9,084 nucleotides of DNA from JAEUPI01 sp035499355 (GTDB lineage Bacteria > Pseudomonadota > Gammaproteobacteria > Burkholderiales > Burkholderiaceae_C), in contig DATJYZ010000384.1 of the NCBI GenBank assembly GCA_035499355.1, positions 1 to 9,084 on the forward strand, in the 5' to 3' direction. Positions 1-6,382 of this stretch are shown here, in pieces (the stretch's first letter is position 1; every line of letters begins with the position of its first letter). The translations under genes and the position numbers were made by a program. Under the pieces are notes generated by a model. That model was given only the letters and a program-made list of their open reading frames with translations, had not been told where the DNA came from and did not search any database.

Positions 1-511
1 ACTGCAGGTGCGCACGCGGCCGAGCAGGTTGACCACTTGGTGGAACGCTCGGCCATCGGTCGCCTCGATCCGCAAGGTGGCGGTCGGCGTCACGGTGCCC
101 CGAACCGGGTCGAAGGTCATGGACTTGGTTGACGAACGCACCTGTACCGGGCCACCCGCGGCGAAGGAGGTCGCACGCAGCAGCTCCGAGCCGCCGCCGC
201 AGCTGGCCGCGCTTGGCGCCCGACCATCACAGCTGCAGTTGCCCGCCGGGCCGGTGCGGACCATGTAGCAAGTGGCGCCGTCGACTTCGCGCAACGTGAG
301 CTGCACGGTGCGGTTGAGCGCGACGGCTTGGCCCCGCGAACTGGACGTTGGTCTCGATCTGACCCGCCGCGCCGTGAAGCTCCGCCTTCTGGCGCAGCGA
401 CCCGAGCCCTGGAATCGCGGTGCCGATGGCCACCGAGACGATCGACAGCACGCTCAGAGTCTCGATCAAGGAGATGCCGTGCTGGCGGTGGGCGCTGGAT
501 TGAGTCGACAT
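1..511 (-). pseudogene. FimT/GspH-family minor type IV pilin, frameshifted and cut by the window edge
   Basis: Minor pseudopilin of the type IV pilus / type II secretion class, processed by prepilin peptidase and placed in the inner membrane. The start ATG (509-511) has an AGGAG Shine-Dalgarno 8 bases upstream. Residues 12-26 show the class III signal: Gly before the cleavage site, then ISLIE with Glu at +5, followed by a hydrophobic helix ending in GTAIPGLGSL. The first frame reads to QFA near 337. The next frame up then gives RGQAVALNRTVQLTLREVDG and continues open to base 1, with family-like stretches KSMTFDPVRGTVTPTATLRI and HQVVNLLGRVRTCS. The frames rejoin if a CG dinucleotide is missing around 334-338 (GCGCGGGG read as GCGGGG). 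About 170 codons are visible and the end lies off the window, probably close. In related genomes more pilus genes (pilV, pilW, pilX) often follow; that is expectation, not seen here. The frameshift could be real, phase-variable or a sequencing error. Confidence 0.8.
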
Positions 512-665
512 GATGTGCTCCTGGGCAGTGCGTGAATCGATGCAGGCACTCTAGGGAGACCATCGGTTTGCCGCGTCGCCCGCGCGAGGGTTCACGGCGC
601 ACCCCTGCGGGTCCGTCGGGTCGGGGGCCCTCTTTCGGGGGTTGGCCGCGATCCGACTGGCGAGA

Positions 666-1109
666 TCAGATGTCGCGGATCAGGCGCCGGAACTCATCGA
701 CGTCTTCGAAGCTGCGGTAGACGGACGCGAAGCGCACATAGGCGACCTTGTCGATGCGCTTGAGCTCACGCATCACGAGTTCGCCGAGCCGGCTGCTCGG
801 GATCTCGCGGGCACCGCTGGCCAGCAGACGCTCCTGGATGCGATCGAGCGCGCTGTCGACTTGCTCCATGCTGACCGGGCGCTTGCGCAGCGCCAGCAGC
901 ATCGACGCGCGCAGCTTCGCGCCGTCGAAGTCGGCTCGGGTGCCGTCCTTCTTGACCACGGCGGGCAGCGCGATCTCCGCACGCTCGTAGGTGGTGAAGC
1001 GCTTGTCGCATTTGAGGCAGCGTCGGCGACGCCGAATGACGTCGCCCTCATCCGACTCTCGTGTTTCGACGACCTGGGTGTCGTCGTGGCTGCAGTAGGG
1101 GCACCGCAT
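666..1109 (-). CDS. nrdR: Transcriptional repressor NrdR
   Basis: NrdR is a zinc- and nucleotide-binding repressor that binds NrdR boxes in front of ribonucleotide reductase genes and shuts them down when dATP is high. The 147-residue product has the usual family length. The N-terminal zinc ribbon is complete: Cys3 and Cys6 (MRCPYC) with Cys31 and Cys34 (CLKC), separated by the basic run RRRRR. The ATP-cone domain spans about residues 45-135, starting at LPAVVKKDGTRADFD, with the conserved tail YVRFASVYRSFEDVDEF. The ATG lies 27 bases after the glyA stop with no strong Shine-Dalgarno, so translation is probably helped by read-through or coupling from glyA. The glyA-nrdR order is common in betaproteobacteria. 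I noticed no NrdR box in this window, so its targets lie elsewhere. Confidence 0.98.
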   Translation of the reverse strand: MRCPYCSHDDTQVVETRESDEGDVIRRRRRCLKCDKRFTTYERAEIALPAVVKKDGTRADFDGAKLRASMLLALRKRPVSMEQVDSALDRIQERLLASGAREIPSSRLGELVMRELKRIDKVAYVRFASVYRSFEDVDEFRRLIRDI

Positions 1110-1136
1110 CGCCGGACCAGGGTGCCTGGCGCGCCG

Positions 1137-2384
1137 CTACCGATAGACCGGAAAGTCGCGTGTCAGGCGCGACACCTGCCCGCGCACGCGCGCGACCACG
1201 GACTCATCCTGGGGTGCCTCCAGCACGTCGGCGATCAGGTGCGCGGTCTGCTCGGCCTCGGCCTCGCGGAAGCCTCGCGTGGTCATCGCGGGCGAGCCCA
1301 GCCGCACGCCGCTGGTGACCATCGGCTTCTGGGGGTCGTTCGGGATCGCGTTCTTGTTGCAGGTGATGTGGGCACGCTGCAGCACGATCTCCGCGTCCTT
1401 GCCGGTGATCCCCTTCGGCCGCAGGTCGACCAGCATCACGTGGCTCTCGGTACGGCCCGAGACGATGCGCAGACCCCGCTTGACCAGCGTCTCGGCGAGC
1501 ACAGTCGCGTTGCGCAGCACCTGGCGCTGGTAGTCCTTGAAGGAAGGATCGAGGGCTTCCTTGAAGGCAACCGCCTTGGCGGCGATCACGTGCATCAACG
1601 GACCGCCCTGGATGCCCGGAAAGACCGCGCTGTTGATGGCTTTGGCGATCGGCTCCTTCATCAGAACCAGCCCGCCACGGGGACCACGCAAGGTCTTGTG
1701 CGTGGTCGACGTCACCACGTCGGCGTGCGGCACAGGGTCGGGGTACAGACCAGCCGCGATCAGGCCCGCGTAGTGCGCCATGTCGACCATCAGGTACGCA
1801 CCGATCTCACGCGCCACTTGGCCGAAGCGCTCGAAGTCGATCCGCAGTGAGTATGCCGACGCCCCGGCGATGATCAACTTGGGCCGCTCGCGTACGGCAA
1901 GTTCCCGCATGGCGTCGTAGTCGATCTCCTCGCTGGCGTTCAGTCCGTAGCTCACCACCTTGAACCACTTGCCACTCATGTTCAGCGGCATGCCGTGCGT
2001 CAGGTGCCCCCCCTCGGCAAGGCTCATCCCCATGATGGTGTCGCCCGGCCGCAGCAGCGCGAACAGCGCAGCCTGGTTGGCTTGCGAACCGGAGTTCGGC
2101 TGCACGTTCGCGTGCTCCGCGCCGAACAATTGCTTCAGGCGATCGATGGCCAGATCTTCGACCTGATCGACGAACTCGCAGCCGCCGTAGTAGCGCTTGC
2201 CCGGGTACCCCTCGGCGTACTTGTTGGTGAGCTGGCTGCCCTGGGCCGCCATCACCGCCGGTGAGGCGTAGTTCTCGGAGGCAATCAGCTCGATGTGCTG
2301 TTCCTGGCGCTGATTCTCGGCCTGGATGCTGGACCAGATCTCCGGGTCCACAGCAGCCACCGTGTGGGTCGTTCGATCAAACAT
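1137..2384 (-). CDS. glyA: Serine hydroxymethyltransferase
   Basis: PLP enzyme of the cytosol that interconverts serine plus THF with glycine plus 5,10-methylene-THF, the main source of one-carbon units. The product is 415 residues, the normal bacterial length. The PLP-binding lysine is Lys230 in VTSTTHKTLRGPRGG. Other family blocks are ELIASENYASPAVMAAQGS (near 32-50), NKYAEGYPGKRYYGG (54-68), the PNSGSQANQAA block (96-106), DMAHYAGLIAAGLYP (201-215) and SGVRLGSPAMTTRGF (358-372). The ATG at 2382-2384 starts MFDRTTHTV. It is chosen over a much longer open frame because it has GAAGGA about 10 bases upstream and the extra N-terminal codons fall in the structured leader. It is first in the glyA-nrdR-pilin unit and is preceded by a ZTP riboswitch, which implies control by folate status. 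Confidence 0.99.
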   Translation of the reverse strand: MFDRTTHTVAAVDPEIWSSIQAENQRQEQHIELIASENYASPAVMAAQGSQLTNKYAEGYPGKRYYGGCEFVDQVEDLAIDRLKQLFGAEHANVQPNSGSQANQAALFALLRPGDTIMGMSLAEGGHLTHGMPLNMSGKWFKVVSYGLNASEEIDYDAMRELAVRERPKLIIAGASAYSLRIDFERFGQVAREIGAYLMVDMAHYAGLIAAGLYPDPVPHADVVTSTTHKTLRGPRGGLVLMKEPIAKAINSAVFPGIQGGPLMHVIAAKAVAFKEALDPSFKDYQRQVLRNATVLAETLVKRGLRIVSGRTESHVMLVDLRPKGITGKDAEIVLQRAHITCNKNAIPNDPQKPMVTSGVRLGSPAMTTRGFREAEAEQTAHLIADVLEAPQDESVVARVRGQVSRLTRDFPVYR

Positions 2385-2432
2385 GACAGGCGATTCCTTC
2401 GTCGCTGACGCCGCCGCGATGGCGCGTGCGCA

Positions 2433-2546
2433 CCGCTGCAGCTGCCCAGGCGAACGGCGAACCCCGCGCGCCACCGACGCAGCGGGCCGCGCTCCCTGGT
2501 GGTGGTCCACCTTGGGCCCGAAGGCCCTATCGCCAGTCGCGCGCGG
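2433..2546 (-). promoter_or_regulatory. ZTP riboswitch (pfl motif) in the glyA leader
   Basis: Read on the minus strand, the conserved parts of the pfl/ZTP aptamer occur in order. P1 is CCGCGC (2541-2546) pairing with GCGCGG (2487-2492). It is followed by GACTGGCG (2531-2538), an extra UUCG-capped hairpin GGGCCTTCGGGCCC (2514-2527), and P2, GGTGG pairing with CCACC. Next is the hallmark GGGAGCG (2490-2496), then P3, CCGCTGC (2479-2485) pairing with GCAGCGG (2433-2439), whose loop side carries CGCCTGGGCAGC (2441-2452). GGCG in the first junction can pair with CGCC of the last loop, the known pseudoknot. The class binds ZTP/ZMP, which accumulates when 10-formyl-THF is short, and commonly sits before glyA. 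No U-tract terminator lies between aptamer and ATG, so the output is probably at translation initiation, but I cannot assign the switching helix. A -10-like TAGACT (2552-2557) would start transcription at the edge of P1; no good -35 is seen. Confidence 0.88.
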
Positions 2547-2583
2547 TGGGGAGTCTAGCGGACGCAGTTGGCGGCAGCTGCCG

Positions 2584-3480
2584 TCAACGCAAGGGGGCAA
2601 CCCAAGCCACTCGCTTGGCATCCCCGCTCGCTGGCGGCGGCTCGGCGCTGCCAAAGTCGGGGAGCCCTGAAGTCTTCAGCGCAGTGGGTGTCGGTCCGCT
2701 CGGCAGAGAGACCGTGACGGACACCCACTTGCCGTCGGCCACGCGTTTCAGGTTGGATTGCTCCGCAAGCACCTTGCCCACGTAGCCTCCGTCGTCGCTC
2801 AGATTGGCCGCGCCGACGTAGAACTTCAGGCCCGCCTCGAGGCCGCCCGCGCGGGCGATGCATTCCTTCAGGACCTGTACGCCGACGCGCAGGTTCGTCA
2901 CCGGGTCGAACGCAGCCCGGACGCCGCCATAGGGCTCGTACTTGTCGTCGTGCACGCGGGTCATCACCTGCATCAGCCCCTGTGCGCCGACCGAGCTCTG
3001 CGCGAATGGGTTGAAGCTGGACTCGATTGCCATGACGGCCAGGATCAACGTCGGCTCGAGCCCCGAGCGCCGCCCGCTCTCCCAGGCCTCCTGCACCAAG
3101 CGGCTCATCGGTTCGACGGCCACCCGATAGCGGCGCGCCAGCCAGTTGGCCACCGAGGCCTGCTGCTTCGACAACGTCGTCGGGTCAGCCGCGGTCACCC
3201 GCGAGATCGCATCAGGAATCGGCGGCTCGGGCGTGGACTCGCTGGCCATCCTGGCCTCTTGGCGCGCGAGCAGCCAACCCAGGGCGCGCTGCTCGGCACC
3301 GTCGCGCAGGTCAGGATGGGCTGCCGAAAAGAGCACGACACCACAGACCACCGACAAGCCCAGCAGCGCCAGCGTGTTGTGGCTGACCTCGAGCATGCCG
3401 ATGCCCACGTCGCGAGCGAACGTGGCGGTCGAACTCGCGCAGGCGCGGTAGATTGCGGTGAAGGAGCTGGGTGACTTCAT
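2584..3480 (-). CDS. Membrane-anchored lytic transglycosylase (SLT domain)
   Basis: The protein is predicted to cleave the MurNAc-GlcNAc bond of peptidoglycan with formation of 1,6-anhydro-MurNAc in the periplasm. The product is 298 residues. A single hydrophobic segment at about 36-54 (TLALLGLSVVCGVVLFSA) follows a basic N-terminus, so the domain is probably tethered to the inner membrane facing the periplasm. The SLT domain spans about 125-250. The catalytic Glu is Glu153 in LAVMAIESSFNP, followed by SSVGAQGLMQVM (163-173), then NLRVGVQVLKE (196-206) and KFYVGAANLSDDGGYVGKVL (219-238), matching the family order ES, GLMQ, N-tyr. The tail after 255 is Pro/Ser-rich and probably disordered. The start ATG has AGGAA about 9 bases upstream and a good promoter further up. 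The gene ends just before the glyA leader with no terminator, so some read-through into glyA is possible. The exact subfamily (MltC-, MltE- or Slt-like) is not decided. Confidence 0.93.
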   Translation of the reverse strand: MKSPSSFTAIYRACASSTATFARDVGIGMLEVSHNTLALLGLSVVCGVVLFSAAHPDLRDGAEQRALGWLLARQEARMASESTPEPPIPDAISRVTAADPTTLSKQQASVANWLARRYRVAVEPMSRLVQEAWESGRRSGLEPTLILAVMAIESSFNPFAQSSVGAQGLMQVMTRVHDDKYEPYGGVRAAFDPVTNLRVGVQVLKECIARAGGLEAGLKFYVGAANLSDDGGYVGKVLAEQSNLKRVADGKWVSVTVSLPSGPTPTALKTSGLPDFGSAEPPPASGDAKRVAWVAPLR

Positions 3481-3525
3481 GCACGTTCCTGCCTCGGGTT
3501 TCCCCTTGGCGGGTAGAGCGGTCGA

Positions 3526-3555
3526 ATTCTAGGTACCGCTCAAATAACCAGTCAA
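3526..3555 (-). promoter_or_regulatory. Sigma-70 type promoter of the lytic transglycosylase gene
   Basis: On the minus strand TTGACT (3550-3555, 5 of 6 to consensus) is separated by 18 bases from TAGAAT (3526-3531, 5 of 6). Transcription would start near 3519, giving a leader of about 38 bases before the ATG at 3480. This is the best promoter match seen in the window and lies in its most AT-rich stretch. Confidence 0.6.
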
Positions 3556-3577
3556 TCATTAAGAATGATCATCTAAT
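3549..3577 (+). promoter_or_regulatory. Possible ubiD promoter overlapping the divergent one
   Basis: On the plus strand TCTAAT (3572-3577, 5 of 6 to the -10 consensus) lies 17 bases after a weak -35, CAGTCA (3549-3554, 3 of 6). The start point would be about 3583-3587, at or within 4 bases of the ubiD ATG, which has no Shine-Dalgarno. The -35 overlaps that of the divergent promoter. The AT-rich context makes chance -10 matches likely, so support is modest. Confidence 0.35.
3555..3569. repeat. Short inverted repeat in the divergent promoter region
   Basis: ATCATT, three bases AAG, then AATGAT form a perfect 6-3-6 inverted repeat. It sits just beyond the -35 of the transglycosylase promoter and inside the spacer of the possible ubiD promoter, where a bound protein could affect both. 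It may be an operator, but such a short repeat in AT-rich DNA can arise by chance. Confidence 0.35.
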
Positions 3578-3586
3578 AACCGATCT

Positions 3587-5155
3587 ATGCAATACAGCGA
3601 TCTTCGCAGTTTCTTGGCGGGGCTTGAACAAGCCGGTGAACTGGTCCGAATCCGAGAAACGGTGTCACCAAAGCACGAAATGACTGCGATTTGCGACATC
3701 GCACTGCATCGGGAGGGGCCGGCTCTGTTGTTCGAGCGACCGGCCGACTGCGACATCAAAGTGCTCGCTAACCTGTTCGGAACACCCACGCGCGTGGCCC
3801 TCGGGATGGGTGCCGCGGACCCAAATGAATTGCGCCAGATCGGTGCATTGCTCGCCGCCCTCCGCGAACCGGAGCCGCCTCGCGGGCTTGCCGATGCCGG
3901 TCGCTTGGTCGACATGGCCAAAGCGCTCTGGAACATGAAGCCCGCGCGGCGCTCGAGCGGGCCGTGCCGCGAGGTGCTCATCGAGGACCAGGAAGTCGAC
4001 CTGTCCCGCTGGCCGATTCAAACCTGCTGGCCTGGGGACGTGGGGCCGCTGATCACCTGGGGTTTGGTCATCACACGGGGGCCGCAAGGCGTGCCCAACC
4101 CGCGTCGGCGCCAGAACCTGGGGATCTACCGCCAGCAGGTGATCGGTCGCCGCGAGACGATCCTGCGCTGGCTGCCCCATCGTGGTGGCGCTCAGGACTT
4201 CCGTGACTTCGCGGTAAAGAACCCAGGCCGCCCGTTCCCCGTCGCCGTGGCTCTGGGGGCCGACCCAGCCACCACGCTGGGCGCCGTCACCCCGGTGCCC
4301 GACACTCTGTCGGAGTACCAGTTCGCCGGATTGCTGCGCGGTTCACCGACCGAGGTCACAGATGCTGTGGTCGGAGAGCCCGACCTGCCGTTGCAGGTAC
4401 CTGCACGCGCCGAGGTCGTGTTGGAGGGCCATATCCCGACTGCCGCCGACGGGTTCGCTGGGCACAGCGAGCACGGCATACCGTGCAAGTCGATCGGCGG
4501 CCACCTGCACGCGCTGGAAGGGCCGTTCGGCGACCACACCGGCTACTACAACGAGCAGGAGTGGTTCCCGGTATTCCGCATCGACCGCATCACGCATCGA
4601 CGGGACCCCATCTACCACTCCACGTATACCGGCAAGCCCCCGGACGAACCGGCCGTGCTGGGGGTGGCGCTGAACGAAGTGTTCGTGCCGATCCTGCAGC
4701 GGCAGTTTCCGGAGATCGTCGATTTCTACCTTCCCCCCGAAGGATGCAGTTACCGCCTGGCAGTGATTTCGATTCGCAAGGGCTATCCCGGCCACGCCAA
4801 GCGCCTGATGTTCGGCTTGTGGAGCTACCTGCGCCAGTTCATGTACACGAAGTTCATCGTCGTCACCGATGCTGACGTCGACATACGCAACTGGAAGGAG
4901 GTGGTGTGGGCCATCACGACACGGTGCGACCCGATGCGCGACACCACGCTGGTCGATCAGACGCCGATCGACTACCTTGACTTCGCATCACCTGTGGCTG
5001 GGCTCGGCGGCAAGATGGGTCTGGACGCCACCGCGAAGTGGCCCGGCGAGACCAACCGTCAATGGGGCCGACCAATCGCCGCCGATCCCGAGACGCGGCG
5101 CCGGATGGCGTCGCTTTACGAGCGCGTGATGGCCGCATCGTCCACGGCCGGTTGA
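3587..5155 (+). CDS. ubiD: UbiD family decarboxylase (3-octaprenyl-4-hydroxybenzoate decarboxylase)
   Basis: Prenylated-FMN-dependent decarboxylase that converts polyprenyl-4-hydroxybenzoate to polyprenylphenol in ubiquinone synthesis. Its cofactor is made by UbiX, which is not encoded here. The 522-residue product aligns along its length with E. coli UbiD as I recall it (497 residues). The start MQYSDLRSFLAGLEQAGEL matches that N-terminus, so the ATG is secure. Visible family blocks are ITWGLVITRGP (156-166), RQNLGIYRQQVIG (175-187), ALGADPATTLGAVTPVPDTL (222-241), GPFGDHTGYYNE (312-323), HSTYTGKPPDEPAVLGVALN (344-363), FPEIVDFYLPPEGCSYRLAV (374-393) and SPVAGLGGKMGLDAT (468-482). Compared with E. 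coli there are about 20 extra residues near 284-306 (around the GHSEHGIPCKSIGGHLHALE stretch), possibly a loop normal for this lineage. There is no Shine-Dalgarno before the ATG. The gene stands alone, divergent from the transglycosylase. Confidence 0.97.
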   Translation: MQYSDLRSFLAGLEQAGELVRIRETVSPKHEMTAICDIALHREGPALLFERPADCDIKVLANLFGTPTRVALGMGAADPNELRQIGALLAALREPEPPRGLADAGRLVDMAKALWNMKPARRSSGPCREVLIEDQEVDLSRWPIQTCWPGDVGPLITWGLVITRGPQGVPNPRRRQNLGIYRQQVIGRRETILRWLPHRGGAQDFRDFAVKNPGRPFPVAVALGADPATTLGAVTPVPDTLSEYQFAGLLRGSPTEVTDAVVGEPDLPLQVPARAEVVLEGHIPTAADGFAGHSEHGIPCKSIGGHLHALEGPFGDHTGYYNEQEWFPVFRIDRITHRRDPIYHSTYTGKPPDEPAVLGVALNEVFVPILQRQFPEIVDFYLPPEGCSYRLAVISIRKGYPGHAKRLMFGLWSYLRQFMYTKFIVVTDADVDIRNWKEVVWAITTRCDPMRDTTLVDQTPIDYLDFASPVAGLGGKMGLDATAKWPGETNRQWGRPIAADPETRRRMASLYERVMAASSTAG

Positions 5156-5180
5156 ACTTGCGATCTCCCGGGTGTATCGT
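5152..5180 (+). promoter_or_regulatory. Promoter-like sequence overlapping the ubiD stop codon
   Basis: TTGAAC (5152-5157, 4 of 6) and TATCGT (5175-5180, 4 of 6) are spaced by exactly 17 bases. A start near 5187 would coincide with the first base of a hairpin and lead to the terminator at 5285-5325. Each hexamer alone is mediocre; spacing and position are what make it worth noting. Confidence 0.35.
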
Positions 5181-5186
5181 TCGCTG

Positions 5187-5325
5187 GCCTGCTTGCAGGC
5201 AAATAGAGAGGATGCGCAGTCGCTGCGCGTTAGGGGCCCTGGACCAAAGACCTCTGGAGCCTCGCCTGGTGACCTGAGTCACCCACCCCTCCCGTCATCC
5301 GTGGCGTGGAGGGGTTCAGTTTTTT
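5187..5325 (+). ncRNA. Candidate structured small RNA (or structured ubiD 3' UTR)
   Basis: This stretch of about 139 bases lies between ubiD and a convergent gene and holds four hairpins read on the plus strand: GCCTG-CTTG-CAGGC (5187-5200), ATGCGCAG-TCG-CTGCGCGT with one G-T pair (5212-5230), GGTGAC-CTGA-GTCACC (5268-5283), and the terminator hairpin with its T-run (5285-5325). A promoter-like pair of hexamers lies just upstream. No gene lies downstream on the same strand, so an attenuator or riboswitch role is excluded. I do not recognise the RNA as a known family. The alternative is simply a long ubiD 3' untranslated region, from which a small RNA could still be processed. Function unknown. 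Confidence 0.4.
5285..5325 (+). terminator. Intrinsic terminator
   Basis: ACCCCTCC (5285-5292) pairs with GGAGGGGT (5308-5315). An upper stem CGTCA/TGGCG with a TCCG loop extends it to about 13 pairs with one bulged T. After TCAG comes a run of six T (5320-5325). The T-run is on the plus strand only, so it ends plus-strand transcription from ubiD or from the small RNA candidate. It also protects the convergent gene at 5347. Confidence 0.85.
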
Positions 5326-5346
5326 CGGCCGCCCCCTTTTGACCGC

Positions 5347-6168
5347 TCAGGCGCCGAACAGCAGGCCTGCCAATTCGTGCAGCACCACGCGCACGCGACG
5401 GAACCCGTCGTTCGAGGGCATCCAGCGCAGCGCCGCGTGCTCGGCGGGCGGCGCCAAGCCCATGGGTGCAGGCCACACGCGGATCGGCGTTTCAGCCCTC
5501 TGCGCTTCCAGCTGGAAGGCACGTACCGCACGCGGCATGTGATAGCCGTGTGTCACCAGCACGATGTCGGTGATGCCGGCCGTCTTCAGCATCGCCACGC
5601 TGCGTGTCGCGTTCTCGCGCGTGTCGCGCGACTCGCCTTCGCTCCAGGTCAACGGCTTGCCGAAGTCACGTTCGGCGATGCGGGCAGCGGCCTCGGCCTC
5701 GCTGGTGCCGACCGACTCGCCGTAGCCCACGCCGCCAGAGAACATCAGCGGGGCTCCGGTCTGCCGGGCGAGCCAAACGCCGTAGTGCAGCCGCTGCAGC
5801 GACACATCCTTCAGGTTCGAGACGCCGTATTCCGGTGCCATGGGTTCTCGCCCACCACCCAGCACGACGATGGCGACCTTGCTCGGCGCGGTGCCGGCCA
5901 GCTTCTTGATCTCGGCGATCCGCTCGGTGCCGAGTGGGGCGGGTGGCTTGAGCGTTGCCTGCTCGAGCCAGTAGCCGGCGCCGATCGTGCAGCACAGCCA
6001 GAGGCCGGCGGCACCCAACAGCATGACGAGCCACGAAACCGTACGACGCCAGTACATCATGCGGGCGCCGACGAGCATGACCAGCAACCAAGGCACTGGT
6101 GGCAGCAGCAACGCGGTCAGAACGGGCTTCCAGGACTGAATCCCCAGCAGGACGAGTAGGTCGTTCAT
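5347..6168 (-). CDS. DUF218 membrane protein of the ElyC/SanA/YdcF family
   Basis: The 273-residue product has two predicted membrane helices at about 14-36 and 44-66, then a DUF218 (YdcF-like) domain from about 98 to 265. Domain motifs visible are AIVVLGGG (99-106), LMFSGGVGYGES (141-152), the polar cluster EGESRDTRENATRS (177-190) and LVTHGYHMPRAVRAF (204-218). This layout of two helices plus DUF218 resembles E. coli ElyC (YcbC, 259 residues), which is needed for normal peptidoglycan and envelope synthesis at low temperature, but the biochemical activity of the family is poorly defined. The ATG at 6166-6168 has no clear Shine-Dalgarno. It runs convergent to the terminator after ubiD and divergent from msrA. 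A symbol such as elyC would be a guess. Confidence 0.9.
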   Translation of the reverse strand: MNDLLVLLGIQSWKPVLTALLLPPVPWLLVMLVGARMMYWRRTVSWLVMLLGAAGLWLCCTIGAGYWLEQATLKPPAPLGTERIAEIKKLAGTAPSKVAIVVLGGGREPMAPEYGVSNLKDVSLQRLHYGVWLARQTGAPLMFSGGVGYGESVGTSEAEAAARIAERDFGKPLTWSEGESRDTRENATRSVAMLKTAGITDIVLVTHGYHMPRAVRAFQLEAQRAETPIRVWPAPMGLAPPAEHAALRWMPSNDGFRRVRVVLHELAGLLFGA

Positions 6169-6382
6169 ACGAGCGCGGATTCTGCGCCGCGCCCGCTGCG
6201 GCCCTCGTGCAATATGACCGTGGCGAAACCCGCTGTTACCGCTGCCTTGCAGCCATTGTTGGGGAGCGGGGTCGGCCGGCGGCGGGTTGAAGCGAGCAGC
6301 GATACGCCCTGCACAATCACCCTGTTTGTCAGCACCTGCGCTGTCGAACGACTACTGGGTTTGCAATGCGGGAGAGGCGAGC
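6169..6382. other. Intergenic region between the DUF218 gene and msrA
   Basis: This 214-base gap lies between two divergent starts and should contain both promoters. I see no convincing pair of hexamers. TTGTCA (6326-6331, plus strand) is a fair -35 for msrA but no -10 follows at the right distance. CATATT on the minus strand near 6210-6216 is a weak -10 for the DUF218 gene. Open frames running through here are uninterrupted only because of high GC and have no protein-like features. Confidence 0.6.

Noticed and set aside
548..553. TAGAGT as a -10 element for the pilin gene on the minus strand
   Set aside because: It matches only 4 of 6 positions, and no acceptable -35 was found 16-18 bases upstream.
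599..650. Hairpin CCCTC-TTTC-GGGGG between nrdR and the pilin gene, as a possible terminator
   Set aside because: The stem is short with a G-T pair and there is no T-run on either strand.
642..1850. Open frame of 402 codons on the plus strand across nrdR and glyA
   Set aside because: It is antisense to two clear conserved genes. Long open frames opposite real genes are expected at this GC content, and its product shows no domain or motif.
2582..2587. TTGACG as the -35 of a glyA promoter
   Set aside because: It is 24 bases from the -10-like TAGACT, too far for a standard sigma-70 promoter, and it overlaps the transglycosylase stop codon.
5212..5277. Small open frame of 21 codons (start ATG at 5212) preceded by AGAGAGG
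   Set aside because: The purine tract touches the ATG, too close for normal initiation. The ATG lies inside a stable hairpin, and the product shows no recognisable feature.
6287..6382. Upstream extension of msrA by 32 codons
   Set aside because: The residues resemble neither MsrA nor a signal peptide, and the GTG at 6383 has a strong Shine-Dalgarno and gives the normal family length.
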